A stretch of DNA of 21,169 bases from CAZSNT01 sp964607765 (GCA_964607765.1 CAZSNT010000170.1:1-21169), one strand, 5' to 3'; shown: positions 1 through 8,383, numbered from the stretch's first letter. A program made the numbers and translations. The notes: generated by a model not told the origin, from the sequence alone.

Positions 1-26
1 AGTCAACCAAATGTCCAAACGCCAGA

Positions 27-46
27 CCCGGCTCAGGAGAGCCGGG
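27..46. terminator. Hairpin beyond the 3' end of the GH42-like gene
   Basis: A perfect 7-bp inverted repeat (CCCGGCT / AGCCGGG) with a 6-nt loop lies about 110 bp past the stop of the minus-strand hydrolase. There is no clear U tract, so a terminator role is only possible. The rest of 1-153 holds two short overlapping inverted repeats (GCCTCA 58-63 with TGAGGC 72-77; CGTAAC 64-69 with GTTACG 78-83) and no gene that I can support. Confidence 0.3.
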
Positions 47-153
47 CTACGGGGGCTGCCTCACGTAACTCTGAGGCGTTACGAGCGACCGTGGTGCTGT
101 ATGAGACTGGCATCACGGGCGAGCACGGCCTGGACAGATGAGGGCAGCAACAG

Positions 154-3111
154 CTATTCGTCAGGGCGCTCGAGGAGGAGCGCTGCGGGGCCGGCGGGGG
201 CCACGTGCACCTCGATGCCCGTCCGGCGGAGCTGCTCCGAGCTCAGCACTCGCGGCGCGGCGGCGTCAGTGAGCGCTTGCCGTACCTTCCAGCGGCCGCG
301 CAGCCCAGGCAGAGCCACGCGTATGGTGCGTTCGTAGCCGTCCCGGTTGTGCAGCAGCACGACGTGCCGGTCAGCGTAACTGCGCCGCGAGAGCAGGATG
401 TTGGGCGCGAGCTGGCCGTCGTGTTCCGTGATTCGCGCCGCCAGCCACGGTCCCGACGCCTTCCCGGCCCCCGCGTGGGTGAGCGTGGCGTGCAGTAGTT
501 TCGCCAGCGAGTACCCAAATGCGTCGGCTCCCAGGTAGTAGACCGCGCCTTCCCCTGCCGGCGTGCGTGTGACCACGGGGCGTTCCTTTGTGTCCTTGAA
601 CACGGTCGTGATCCCCCGGCGCAGGGAGAGACGCTCCAGGCTCTTCACAGCCAATGGACCTGGGAAAAGAGCCTGGGTCCCTCCGTAGACCGGAATGTCG
701 GTTGCTGCTCCGGCGTCGACGCCGGTGCGCACGGCAGCGGCGAGGCGCGCCTTGGCGGGCAGCTCCTGTCCGTGCACATCGTGAGTGAAGTCGCACTCGC
801 CGAGCACGAGGATTCCGCCTCGGTCGACGAAACGCCGGAGAGCCGGTGGCAGCTCGCGCTCGACGTGCGTCAAGCCGCCGGCCACAACCACGTCCATGTC
901 GCCCGGCACGCCGGACTCGATCACTTCGTCGCTTGGAAGCATGCGCATGTTCCAGTGACTGTAGCGCAGCGCCGCGTAGTAGGCGGAGCTCTTGTCGAAG
1001 AGCTCCGGTTCGACCACTCGGCGCCGGGCGTTGGCCCAGCTGTAAAGCAGCCCGATTTTCGGGGGTGGTCCCCACGGCTTGGGCAAGATCTGCGGCGCGA
1101 GCGTCTGCACTTCGACCGAGAAGTCGAGGATGCCGCGCAACGCGTCGGTTCGCCTGGCGAGCGGGATCAGGCAGGAGTAAGGGAACTTGTCCGCGTCGGT
1201 CTGGACGTCGCCCTTCTTCTTCCACCACACCCAGCCGCGTTTCGCCCAGGAGAACACAGTCAGCCCGTCGAGGCCGCAGACCACGTGTTCCCACAGCCGG
1301 TTCCGCGTGTCCCGGCGTGTCTGGCCGCGCAGGTACGTTTCGTTGTCCACGATCATCTTGTCGCCGGCAACGGCGAGCAGCAGGTCGTTCTCGATGGGAG
1401 CATCGGCCATGCGGTGCTTGAGGAGGCTCGTTCCCGGTCGCGCCGCGCCGCTCCCGCGCGTCCAGCGCCCCCCTCCTGTGGGCGTGAGCACGACTGTCTC
1501 GTGCCGCGCGATGCGGTGCTTCCAGATCGCCGAGTGCGGTGTTCGCATGAAGCCGCCCATCGGCTGCAGCCCGACGAGGGCGCCGGGCAGGATGTCGCTG
1601 ACAGCCCGCACACCGTCCGCAATCATCTGTTCGAGTCGCTCGGCGAGGTGTTCGTCGTAATCGAGTCTTTGGCCTGGCGGCGGTCGGTTGTCGTAGCTGA
1701 ATCGATAAACCGATGCTACGCGGAGAGTGGGGAAGTCCGTGGCCCACGTCCGGTTCACTGCGTCCACCGTCCCGTAACGCGCTTTGAGCCACTGCTCGAA
1801 CTCGGCGTAGTGGTCTTCCGTCTCGCCCATGTACGCCGGCTCATTCATCAGCTCGAACACGGCCACGCTGACCCCGGCATCCCTGTACCGTCGCGCGTTG
1901 ACCGTCCACATGTCCATCCAGGCTTCGCGGCCGGCGCCGATGATACGGTACTGTGTCCAATGGTGGCGGCCTTTGGTGGCTGCCTCCGGCGGCAGGTTGG
2001 TCTGTTCGATGCTCAGACCCGGCCTGCCCATCGTCCAGGGCCACGAGACGAGGTCGACGATATAGGGGAGCGTGACGCGTTTGGCCAGAACGGGCAGGAA
2101 CGCGTCATCCGACGCACCATCGTCTTTGTGGTGGCCTACCGACTTCCACCATGCCTCCGGGGCAGGCGTAACCGAGTAACTGTTGAAGCCGAGCCTGCAC
2201 AGGTACTCCGTGGTGGGGACTTCGTCGTAGATCCAGCCGTGCTTCTCGCGGCTGTAAAGCCCCCAGGTCGGCGGCAGCTTGCCCGGGCTCTGGTTGCCGT
2301 AGGCGATGCGGCTGTCTTCACGGCAATACGGGTTGAGCAGGAACGCGCGCGAACCGTCGGGGTGGACGAAGACACCGTCCCGCACAGTGAGCCGACGCCT
2401 GTCCGCCTTGACCATGTCCGGCAGCTCCTCGTAGGCCGGCCACTCAACCCAGTCCTGGATCACCTCCTGGTTGAGCTGTTCGACCATCCAGTCGGGAAGC
2501 TTGTCGAAACGTACGTATTCGACGTCGTCCAAGCTGAAGGCGAGCTCGATCTGGCCGCGGGCCTGGAAACAGAAGCCGCTTACCACATGGCCCGGTTTGA
2601 TGTCGGTGAAATACTTGAACGGTACGAGCGCCTCCTGCCACGTGCTGGCCTCCTGATCCACGCCGCGTCCTCGGTCGATGAACTGTGACCGTACTGCCTG
2701 GTACTTCGCTACCGGCGGCTTCACAATGGGCCTGATCTGATACGCGTCCCCGCCGCCGATGTTCCCGTGCCGGTCGACGGTCTGGTTGATGTGGAACCGG
2801 ATGAAGCCGTTCTCGATCCAGTCCTCCGTGACCACGAGCGTCGGAGCGTCGTCCGCATCGAACCGAACGCCGGCCCAGGGCTTGGCCTTCCAGTCACGGT
2901 TGAACCAGAGGCACTGGCCGCGTTCGCGCCGTCCGCCGTCCGCCAGCTCCATCTGCATGCTCCACGGGTGGAGCTCGAAAAGGGCATCTGCCCCGGAACT
3001 GAACAGTGTCGATCGCTCCACGACATTCTGAGCGCCTGCGGCCAGAGCCCAGACTGCGTAGAAAAGAGACAGCGCTGCCAGACGCGGCGAGCGGAGTGTA
3101 GGCGGTGTCAT
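154..3111 (-). CDS. Secreted GH42-like (clan GH-A) glycoside hydrolase
   Basis: A 985-residue protein. Residues 1-28 look like a signal peptide: a short basic n-region, a hydrophobic core and AGAQ before the mature start. An N-terminal beta-rich region (about 30-230) precedes a TIM-barrel segment (about 250-680). That segment has ELMNEPAY, with Glu424 as likely acid/base, and VDNETY, with Glu591 as likely nucleophile, at the spacing expected of clan GH-A retaining enzymes. From about 687 to 880 there is a glutamine-amidotransferase-like fold, typical of the GH42 trimerisation domain. The start at 3111 is preferred over the in-frame upstream start at 3180 because AGGAGG lies 8-9 nt before it and the signal peptide begins there. 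It is 107 bp downstream of the GH110-like gene and probably co-transcribed. Beta-galactosidase-type activity is inferred from the fold; another exo-glycosidase specificity is equally possible. Confidence 0.78.
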   Translation of the reverse strand: MTPPTLRSPRLAALSLFYAVWALAAGAQNVVERSTLFSSGADALFELHPWSMQMELADGGRRERGQCLWFNRDWKAKPWAGVRFDADDAPTLVVTEDWIENGFIRFHINQTVDRHGNIGGGDAYQIRPIVKPPVAKYQAVRSQFIDRGRGVDQEASTWQEALVPFKYFTDIKPGHVVSGFCFQARGQIELAFSLDDVEYVRFDKLPDWMVEQLNQEVIQDWVEWPAYEELPDMVKADRRRLTVRDGVFVHPDGSRAFLLNPYCREDSRIAYGNQSPGKLPPTWGLYSREKHGWIYDEVPTTEYLCRLGFNSYSVTPAPEAWWKSVGHHKDDGASDDAFLPVLAKRVTLPYIVDLVSWPWTMGRPGLSIEQTNLPPEAATKGRHHWTQYRIIGAGREAWMDMWTVNARRYRDAGVSVAVFELMNEPAYMGETEDHYAEFEQWLKARYGTVDAVNRTWATDFPTLRVASVYRFSYDNRPPPGQRLDYDEHLAERLEQMIADGVRAVSDILPGALVGLQPMGGFMRTPHSAIWKHRIARHETVVLTPTGGGRWTRGSGAARPGTSLLKHRMADAPIENDLLLAVAGDKMIVDNETYLRGQTRRDTRNRLWEHVVCGLDGLTVFSWAKRGWVWWKKKGDVQTDADKFPYSCLIPLARRTDALRGILDFSVEVQTLAPQILPKPWGPPPKIGLLYSWANARRRVVEPELFDKSSAYYAALRYSHWNMRMLPSDEVIESGVPGDMDVVVAGGLTHVERELPPALRRFVDRGGILVLGECDFTHDVHGQELPAKARLAAAVRTGVDAGAATDIPVYGGTQALFPGPLAVKSLERLSLRRGITTVFKDTKERPVVTRTPAGEGAVYYLGADAFGYSLAKLLHATLTHAGAGKASGPWLAARITEHDGQLAPNILLSRRSYADRHVVLLHNRDGYERTIRVALPGLRGRWKVRQALTDAAAPRVLSSEQLRRTGIEVHVAPAGPAALLLERPDE

Positions 3112-3193
3112 GGCATGACCTCCTGGTTTGCGGACAAGATAGTCCCGCTGTGCCACCAGATGCGAGCAGCGAAACGCCAATCTTCAGCCGGCC

Positions 3194-3217
3194 AGGCCGG
3201 GTGGGGATACCCGGCCT
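3194..3217 (-). promoter_or_regulatory. Stop-proximal hairpin between the two minus-strand hydrolases
   Basis: A perfect 9-bp inverted repeat (AGGCCGGGT / ACCCGGCCT) with a 6-nt loop begins 1 nt after the stop codon of the GH110-like gene. It lacks a U tract. It could protect the 3' end of the upstream message or act as a weak intra-operon terminator, reducing expression of the downstream hydrolase. Confidence 0.35.
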
Positions 3218-3218
3218 T

Positions 3219-4946
3219 CTATGGTCCGGTCAGAATGGTGTTGTCTTCGAGTACAACGTCCCGCGCGCCCTGGAACATATACGGTGCCATCGGGGCGTCT
3301 CGTCTGCGGTGGTAGCGCCAGTACTTGCCGTTGCCGCTGCAGTTTTCGAACACGTTGCCGACGATGTGAATGTCGCGGATGCTGTCTTCGACGGCGTTCG
3401 GGACCCACTGATCCACCCAGATGACCGGGCCGCCGGGGTACTGGCGGGTGAAGCGGTTCGCCACAATCCGGATATTGCGGGGCACGGGCCCGGCGCAGTT
3501 CTTGTGGTCCGGACTGATGAGCAGGAACGGGTTCATCCCGTGGAAGCGGTTGCCCGTGAACAGCACGTCGTGGCTCTGGATGTAAACCCGCCCCTTCGAG
3601 CGCTCGAACACGCTGTCGCGAATGACTGCCCCTGCGGCGCACGCCGAGAGGTTGTAGACCTGAAGCCCGACTTTGAGCTCGCGCACGCCGGGCTGCACTG
3701 TCAGGTCCAGATCCGGCGTGCCGGGGCGCCGGGTTGCCTGGATGATCGTTGTTTCGCCGGCCATGCCTCCTCGTTCAGTGTCGAACACCTGGATTCGGTC
3801 TCCGGCCCGGAAGAACCCGGCTCGTCCCGGCTTGCCGAGGGTGAAACGACCGGGTCCCTGAACGGCCGATACGACCGAGCCGCTGCCGTTCATGTTGATT
3901 GCGTCGTCCCGCAGGCACTCGAAGTGGCAATTCCGGATCTCGACATTGCCTCGGCAATTGATCAGGCCGAGTCCGTCCTTGTTGGCGGACAGCCAGCGAC
4001 CCGTGCCCGGCCTCGGCCGGACCTGGTATCCGTCGACCAGCACATTCCGGACGCTCGTGAAACAGGTCACGAAAACGGGCGCCGAATAGACCGTGACATT
4101 ACGGAGGAAGACGTCCTCGCTGGCGCGGAAGAAGAAGGCCGTCGTGTCGCCGTTGCCCGTCCAGACCATGTGCTGTCCGGGGCGCATGCCCGGGTGGGGC
4201 GGGGAGACCTTGAATGTGCGCTCTCCCGCCTGTTCCCAGGTCAGGCTCGCCCTGAAATGGTCCCAGCCGTCGAAGTAGGGTAAGCCCTTACGCAGGATGA
4301 TCTGGTACGCGAAGTTGGCTCTGTGCATGGGCTTGTCGGCGCGCCGGGCGAAATACGGGTCGTCCAGCACGGGGAAGCCGGGCTGGATGGCGTAGGTGAA
4401 TGAGTCCGCGTCGACAGCGAGGATCCGCCCCTGGCTGAACGGCAGCGGATCGAAGTCGATGGTGATGTTCTCCAAGCCGACTCGTTGGCTCTCCCCCACG
4501 AACAGGACGCCGTTCCGGTCCGTGATAATCAGTTCCGTGCGCTGATCCGTGGCACCCGAGATGACGAGGTCATGACCGTCGATCACCTCGAGCGCAAAAC
4601 GCTGCCAAGGCCGCTTGCGCCGGGCCTGCTCGGACAGCCCGAGCCGATATCTGCCCGTGCGGAAAACGACACGCGCCGGGCCGTCGTGAGCCACGGCCGC
4701 GGCAAGAGCTGCGCGGATGGCATCCCCGTCGGGCTGGTCGTCATCGGGGACGGCGCCGTAACCGCCGACATGAAACACCTTCGTTTGTGCCGCGTCGAGC
4801 TCCCGGAATGGCGCGCCTGCCGTCCGGGGCGTGCTACGGCTCGACCCAGGCTGGGCACGGGTGTCTTGCGCGGCACACCGGCCGCCAACAGACAATACGA
4901 CCGTGACTGCCAGCGCAGTGAGCGAGGGTCGTCCGCGCATGTTCAT
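3219..4946 (-). CDS. Secreted GH110-like right-handed beta-helix hydrolase
   Basis: A 575-residue protein with an N-terminal signal peptide (about 1-26, ending CAAQ). After a pectate-lyase-3-like opening strand (KVFHVGGYGAVPDD, about 56-69) it is built of short beta-helix rungs with N-ladder turns (ENITIDFDPLPF, RNVTVYSAPVF, EIRNCHF). KDGLGLINCRG (Asp324) followed 23 residues later by RDDAIN (Asp347, Asp348) and the TIDFDPLPFSQG segment match what I know of GH110 exo-alpha-1,3-galactosidases, where three Asp residues form the active centre. The start at 4946 is preceded by GGTGA; a second Met lies two codons on. The upstream in-frame extension to 5021 would precede the signal peptide and is rejected. 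It is the first gene of a two-hydrolase unit. Other beta-helix families (GH28-like, polysaccharide lyase) are the alternatives. Confidence 0.72.
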   Translation of the reverse strand: MNMRGRPSLTALAVTVVLSVGGRCAAQDTRAQPGSSRSTPRTAGAPFRELDAAQTKVFHVGGYGAVPDDDQPDGDAIRAALAAAVAHDGPARVVFRTGRYRLGLSEQARRKRPWQRFALEVIDGHDLVISGATDQRTELIITDRNGVLFVGESQRVGLENITIDFDPLPFSQGRILAVDADSFTYAIQPGFPVLDDPYFARRADKPMHRANFAYQIILRKGLPYFDGWDHFRASLTWEQAGERTFKVSPPHPGMRPGQHMVWTGNGDTTAFFFRASEDVFLRNVTVYSAPVFVTCFTSVRNVLVDGYQVRPRPGTGRWLSANKDGLGLINCRGNVEIRNCHFECLRDDAINMNGSGSVVSAVQGPGRFTLGKPGRAGFFRAGDRIQVFDTERGGMAGETTIIQATRRPGTPDLDLTVQPGVRELKVGLQVYNLSACAAGAVIRDSVFERSKGRVYIQSHDVLFTGNRFHGMNPFLLISPDHKNCAGPVPRNIRIVANRFTRQYPGGPVIWVDQWVPNAVEDSIRDIHIVGNVFENCSGNGKYWRYHRRRDAPMAPYMFQGARDVVLEDNTILTGP

Positions 4947-5037
4947 CCGTTCACCATTCGTAGGAGCACGACCTGTCAGATGCCGACAGCAGACCATAGC
5001 GCCGTTCGGGCGGCGATGCATCCCTGCCGGGTGGCGG

Positions 5038-5161
5038 ATGACCGGAAAACGGGTCGATGCCCCGGCTGTGTCAAGGGCGTTTTCCGGACACGGGATGACC
5101 GGAAAACGGGTCGGTGCCCCGGCTGTGTCAAGGGCGTTTTCCGGACACGGGATGACCGGAA
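5038..5161. repeat. 57-bp tandem repeat, each unit a hairpin
   Basis: Two full 57-bp units (5038-5094, 5095-5151), differing by one base, are followed by the first 10 bp of a third. Each unit carries CCGGAAAACG and its complement CGTTTTCCGG about 26 nt apart, giving a 10-bp perfect stem. The copies lie upstream of the minus-strand GH110-like gene. The unit is a candidate dispersed intergenic repeat. It is not CRISPR: there are no spacers and the copies abut. Confidence 0.85.
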
Positions 5162-5213
5162 GACGCCCCCCTTCGGGGCCGTTGTGCCGCGCTTGTCTGC
5201 CGGTCGAGCACCG

Positions 5214-5269
5214 ACCCCGTCATCCAGCAATCCCGTCATCCATCAATCCAATAGTCCAGCGATCCCCTT
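5214..5269. repeat. Degenerate 8-bp tandem repeat (ATCCNNNN)
   Basis: Seven consecutive 8-bp units can be read (ACCCCGTC, ATCCAGCA, ATCCCGTC, ATCCATCA, ATCCAATA, GTCCAGCG, ATCCCCTT). The conserved part is ATCC; the other four positions drift. It lies directly upstream of the ROK promoter and has no coding function that I can see. Confidence 0.6.
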
Positions 5270-5277
5270 CCCACAGA

Positions 5278-5309
5278 TTGACACGCCATTAGTTGCATAA
5301 TAAACTAAT
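5278..5309 (+). promoter_or_regulatory. Promoter and ROK operator of the ROK-AOR-transketolase operon
   Basis: A perfect -35 box TTGACA (5278-5283), a 17-bp spacer and TAAACT (5301-5306, a 4/6 match to the -10 consensus) precede the ROK gene. A 22-bp inverted repeat (ATTAGTT 5288-5294, 8 nt, AACTAAT 5303-5309) covers the spacer and the -10, so a bound repressor would occlude RNA polymerase. The predicted transcript start is near 5313, leaving a leader of about 20 nt. The element recurs at 14680-14711 with one mismatch. It is AT-rich, palindromic and similar in style to NagC/XylR-family operators. Autoregulation by the adjacent ROK protein is inferred. Confidence 0.8.
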
Positions 5310-5333
5310 TGCGCTGAGCAGGAGATGGTGTGC

Positions 5334-6476
5334 ATGGGCAGAACGGGTATAACAGGAGCGCGCGTGCTGGCCGAGATGGTGCGGTTCCGTGCGGATTCGC
5401 GCGCTGCGCTCTGTCGTCGTCTGCACATGAGCAAGGCGTCAATCTCCCGGTTGGTGGACCGCCTGATGCGCGCGGGCCTGATTGAGGAGGGAGCGAAGCT
5501 GGACCACCCGCGCCGCGGGCGCAAGACGACCTCGTTGCGCGTGCGGCCGGACCTGGCTTACATGGTGGGGGCGGATCTGGAGGGATCGGCGGTTCGTGCT
5601 TGTGTACTCGACTGTTCCGGCGTCGTTCTTGCCAGTGCACAACGTGCAGTTGCGCCGTCTTGGTCGATCGACCGCGCGGCCAGCGTTTGGCAAGGGGTTA
5701 TCGGCGAAGTGATTGCGGCGTGCGGCGCGCCGCGTGACCGGCTGATAGGGCTTGGGGTCGGGTTGCCGGGCATGGTGTTTGGCGGCGAGTCGATCCGAAT
5801 TCGGGCCTTTCTTCCACCTGGTCGTGCGGTTGATTTCGAGGCGGGGCCTGCTCTGTCGAGCTTCGGCATACCGGTCTGCGCAGGCAACAACACGGAGTGC
5901 GTGTCGGAGTACGAGCGGCGGTTGGGGCTGGCCCGCGGCGCGAAGTCGTTCATCTCGGTTCTGGCGCGGTACGGCATTGGTGCGGCGGTGTTCTCACACG
6001 GCTCGTTCCTGGTCGGGGAGGGCGCGTTCACCGGCGAACTCAGTCACATGCGCATCGATCCGAACGGACCGGTATGTCTCTGTGGTCAGCGCGGATGCCT
6101 GGATGCGTTCGCCGGCGGCCGGACCTGGCCCGCGGCAGCCAAGCGGCACGGTGCGGCCTGGACGAGCGGCCTGCAGGAGCGGTCGCGACACATTGGGGTG
6201 GGGCTGGCGAATCTGCTGAAGATATTCCATCCGCCTCTGGTCCTGATGAACGGGATCTACAACGACTACGAGGGCATTGTACGCCCTGCGCTCACGGACA
6301 CGTTGGCGGAGGAGCTTGAGCGTCTGGGAATCAGTGTGCCCGAGGTCGTTTTTGGCGAGCCCGAGGCACTCAAGACCAGTATTGGTGCGGCGTTTCGTGC
6401 GGCCGACAGCTTCCTGGAAAAGCACCTGCTGGCGCGTGGCGTGGGTTGTGCGGACAGCGGGAGCGCGGGCTCGTGA
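5334..6476 (+). CDS. ROK-family transcriptional repressor (NagC/XylR type)
   Basis: A 380-residue protein. Residues about 5-60 form a winged helix-turn-helix (ALCRRLHMSKASISRLVDRLMRAGLI) followed by the basic wing HPRRGRKTT. The rest is a ROK sugar-kinase-like fold with the zinc signature CxCGxxGC (Cys248, Cys250, Cys255) and the upstream His in GELSHMRI (His238). The kinase catalytic Asp position reads NN (CAGNNTECVSE) instead of ND, consistent with a non-catalytic sugar sensor. ATG 5334 is chosen over ATG 5325 because AGGAG ends 9 nt before it, whereas it abuts 5325. The gene heads the operon, lies just behind an operator also found before the isomerase operon, and overlaps the AOR start. 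The inducer is probably the sugar or a sugar phosphate made by this locus. Confidence 0.93.
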   Translation: MGRTGITGARVLAEMVRFRADSRAALCRRLHMSKASISRLVDRLMRAGLIEEGAKLDHPRRGRKTTSLRVRPDLAYMVGADLEGSAVRACVLDCSGVVLASAQRAVAPSWSIDRAASVWQGVIGEVIAACGAPRDRLIGLGVGLPGMVFGGESIRIRAFLPPGRAVDFEAGPALSSFGIPVCAGNNTECVSEYERRLGLARGAKSFISVLARYGIGAAVFSHGSFLVGEGAFTGELSHMRIDPNGPVCLCGQRGCLDAFAGGRTWPAAAKRHGAAWTSGLQERSRHIGVGLANLLKIFHPPLVLMNGIYNDYEGIVRPALTDTLAEELERLGISVPEVVFGEPEALKTSIGAAFRAADSFLEKHLLARGVGCADSGSAGS

Positions 6477-8302
6477 CGACAGGGGCAGACACGTTTGGTC
6501 ACGGCGGCCGGATTCTGACGGTGGATCTCGGATCGGGGCAGGTCGATGTCGAGTGTACCGGTGCCGCATTCGCGCGGGCGTTTCTGGGTGGGAACGGCTT
6601 TGCAGCGAAACTGATTCACGACCGGTCTCCCGCGGGTGTGGCCGCTCTGGCTCCGGACAGCGTGATAGTCTTCGCGGTGGGGCCGCTGACCGGCACTCCG
6701 GTGTGGGGGACAAGCCGCGGCCACGTGGCGGCGATCTCCCCGCAGACCGGCTGGTTTGCCGACTCGAACTTCGGCGGCGATTTTGCGGTTGCGCAGAAGC
6801 GTACGGGGTTCGACGCAATCTGCATCCGCGGTCGTTCGGCGCGGCCTGTCTACCTGCTGGTTACGGAAGAGGGTGCGGAGCTGTGTGCCGCAGACGCCGT
6901 GTGGGGCACGGACACGGAGGCGACGAACCGGGCTTTGGAAGCAACCGCCGGTGCGGGAGCAGTGGCCGCATCGATCGGTCCGGCGGGGGAGAATGGCGTG
7001 GTGTTTGCGAACATCATCTGCGGCGGGCGTCGGCCCGGCGCGGCGGGCCGTGGCGGCTTGGGCGCGGTAATGGGGTCGAAGAACCTGAAGGCGGTTGTTG
7101 CCCGGGGCGGGCGCGCGACGGCGATTGCGCGCGAGCCGGAGCTGCGTGCCTTTCTCCGGGAGAAGGTGGGGAATCTGCGTGAGACCACGGCCGTGCTGAC
7201 CAACGCCGGCACGCCGTTCCTGGTGACCATGCTCAACAGCCGGGGCATGCTCTGCACGCACAACGCGTCGCGCGAGACGTTTGTGCACGCTGCGGACATC
7301 GGCAGCGACGTGATCCGAGAGAACTACGTGGTGAGGAACTGCGCCTGCCACGGCTGCCCCGTGGCCTGCGGCAAGACGGTGCGGATTCCGCGTGGCGAGT
7401 ATGCGGGCAGGGACATGAAGATGCCTGAGTACGAGAGCATCTACGCCATGGGTCCGATGCTGGACAACGGCGATATCGTGTCGATCATGAACGGCAACGG
7501 CGTGTGTGATCTGATGGGGATGGACACCATCAGCATGGGCGTCACGATGGCGTTCGTGGCGGAGTGTCTGGAGAAAGGCGTGGTGTCGGCCACGGCGCTT
7601 GGCGGCGACGTGGCGTTCGGGGACGGTCCGGGCATGGTTGAGTTGATCAAAGCGACATCGCAGCGCGCGGGCGTGGGCGAGTTGCTGGCGTTGGGGTCTG
7701 AGCGGCTGGCGCAGCGCTTCGGTGCCGCGTCACGTGAGCTGCTTTACAGCGTCAAGGGCCTGGAGATTCCGGGGCATTCGGCACGCGGCGTGCGGCCGAT
7801 GGCTTTGGGTTACGCGACGTCGACGCGTGGGGGCAGCCACCACGACACGCGGCCGAAGTACCCTGATCCCGGGTGTGATCCGGGTTTTGCGGGCCAGGTC
7901 GAGCACAGTGTGAGCAGTCAGAATTTCACGGCAGTGGGCGACTCGCTGGTCATGTGCCGGTTCACTGAGGAGCGCGGTTTCGGTTCCGCGAACAACGAGG
8001 CACTGGCTACCGTGCTGAACCACGTCACGTGTTGGGACATGACCGTGGCCGAGCTGGAACGGATCGGCGAACGCATCTACAACCTGGAGCGTTTGATTAA
8101 CACGGGGCGCGGCCTGCGCCGCCGCCATGACACGCTGCCGCTGCGCACCATGCACAAACCGATTCCCGACGGCCCCGCCAAAGGCAGGTACTGTCCGCCT
8201 GGGGACTTGAGTCGGATGCTGGACGACTACTACCATCTCCGAGGCTGGGATGCTGATGGCGTCCCGACCCCGGGGAAGCTGGCAGAATTGGGATTGGTGT
8301 GA
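6473..8302 (+). CDS. Tungsten-dependent aldehyde:ferredoxin oxidoreductase (AOR family)
   Basis: A 609-residue protein of normal AOR length. The AOR N-domain (about 10-210) ends in the pterin-binding signature AGRGGLGAVMGSKNLKAVV. The [4Fe-4S] ligands are CxxCxxxC at Cys292, Cys295 and Cys299, with a distant Cys495 in LVMCRF, nearly the same positions as in Pyrococcus AOR (288, 291, 295, 494). The family oxidises aldehydes to carboxylates with ferredoxin in the cytoplasm and contains a bis-pterin tungsten cofactor, so an anaerobic or microaerobic host is likely. GTG 6473 is chosen: it overlaps the ROK stop (GTGA) and has GGGAG 9 nt upstream. No AorB/FeS partner is adjacent. Its place before the transketolase genes suggests that it removes an aldehyde made by them; the substrate is unknown. 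Confidence 0.94.
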   Translation: MTTGADTFGHGGRILTVDLGSGQVDVECTGAAFARAFLGGNGFAAKLIHDRSPAGVAALAPDSVIVFAVGPLTGTPVWGTSRGHVAAISPQTGWFADSNFGGDFAVAQKRTGFDAICIRGRSARPVYLLVTEEGAELCAADAVWGTDTEATNRALEATAGAGAVAASIGPAGENGVVFANIICGGRRPGAAGRGGLGAVMGSKNLKAVVARGGRATAIAREPELRAFLREKVGNLRETTAVLTNAGTPFLVTMLNSRGMLCTHNASRETFVHAADIGSDVIRENYVVRNCACHGCPVACGKTVRIPRGEYAGRDMKMPEYESIYAMGPMLDNGDIVSIMNGNGVCDLMGMDTISMGVTMAFVAECLEKGVVSATALGGDVAFGDGPGMVELIKATSQRAGVGELLALGSERLAQRFGAASRELLYSVKGLEIPGHSARGVRPMALGYATSTRGGSHHDTRPKYPDPGCDPGFAGQVEHSVSSQNFTAVGDSLVMCRFTEERGFGSANNEALATVLNHVTCWDMTVAELERIGERIYNLERLINTGRGLRRRHDTLPLRTMHKPIPDGPAKGRYCPPGDLSRMLDDYYHLRGWDADGVPTPGKLAELGLV

Positions 8303-8347
8303 GCGGGGCGAGTGGCGGGTAGCCAACAGGATGGTGGGGGAGAATCA

Positions 8348-8383
8348 AGAGCGGGATTGAGAACGGGATTAAGAGCTGGATCA
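8348..8383. repeat. Degenerate 12-bp tandem repeat between AOR and transketolase
   Basis: Three head-to-tail 12-bp units (AGAGCGGGATTG, AGAACGGGATTA, AGAGCTGGATCA) and a weaker fourth fill the 105-bp gap just before the transketolase ribosome-binding site. This gap is the longest inside an otherwise tightly packed operon. Confidence 0.55.

Noticed and set aside
772..2688. 638-codon plus-strand open frame
   Set aside because: It lies antisense to the GH42-like gene, has no recognisable domain and reflects high GC at third positions of the opposite strand.
3112..3180. Upstream in-frame start for the GH42-like gene
   Set aside because: It would put 23 polar residues before the signal peptide and ignore the AGGAGG next to ATG 3111.
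3105..4283. 392-codon plus-strand open frame
   Set aside because: It is antisense to the GH110-like gene; the minus strand carries the signal peptide, beta-helix rungs and acidic motif.
5038..5161. CRISPR array
   Set aside because: The repeats are directly adjacent with no unique spacers, and no cas genes are present.
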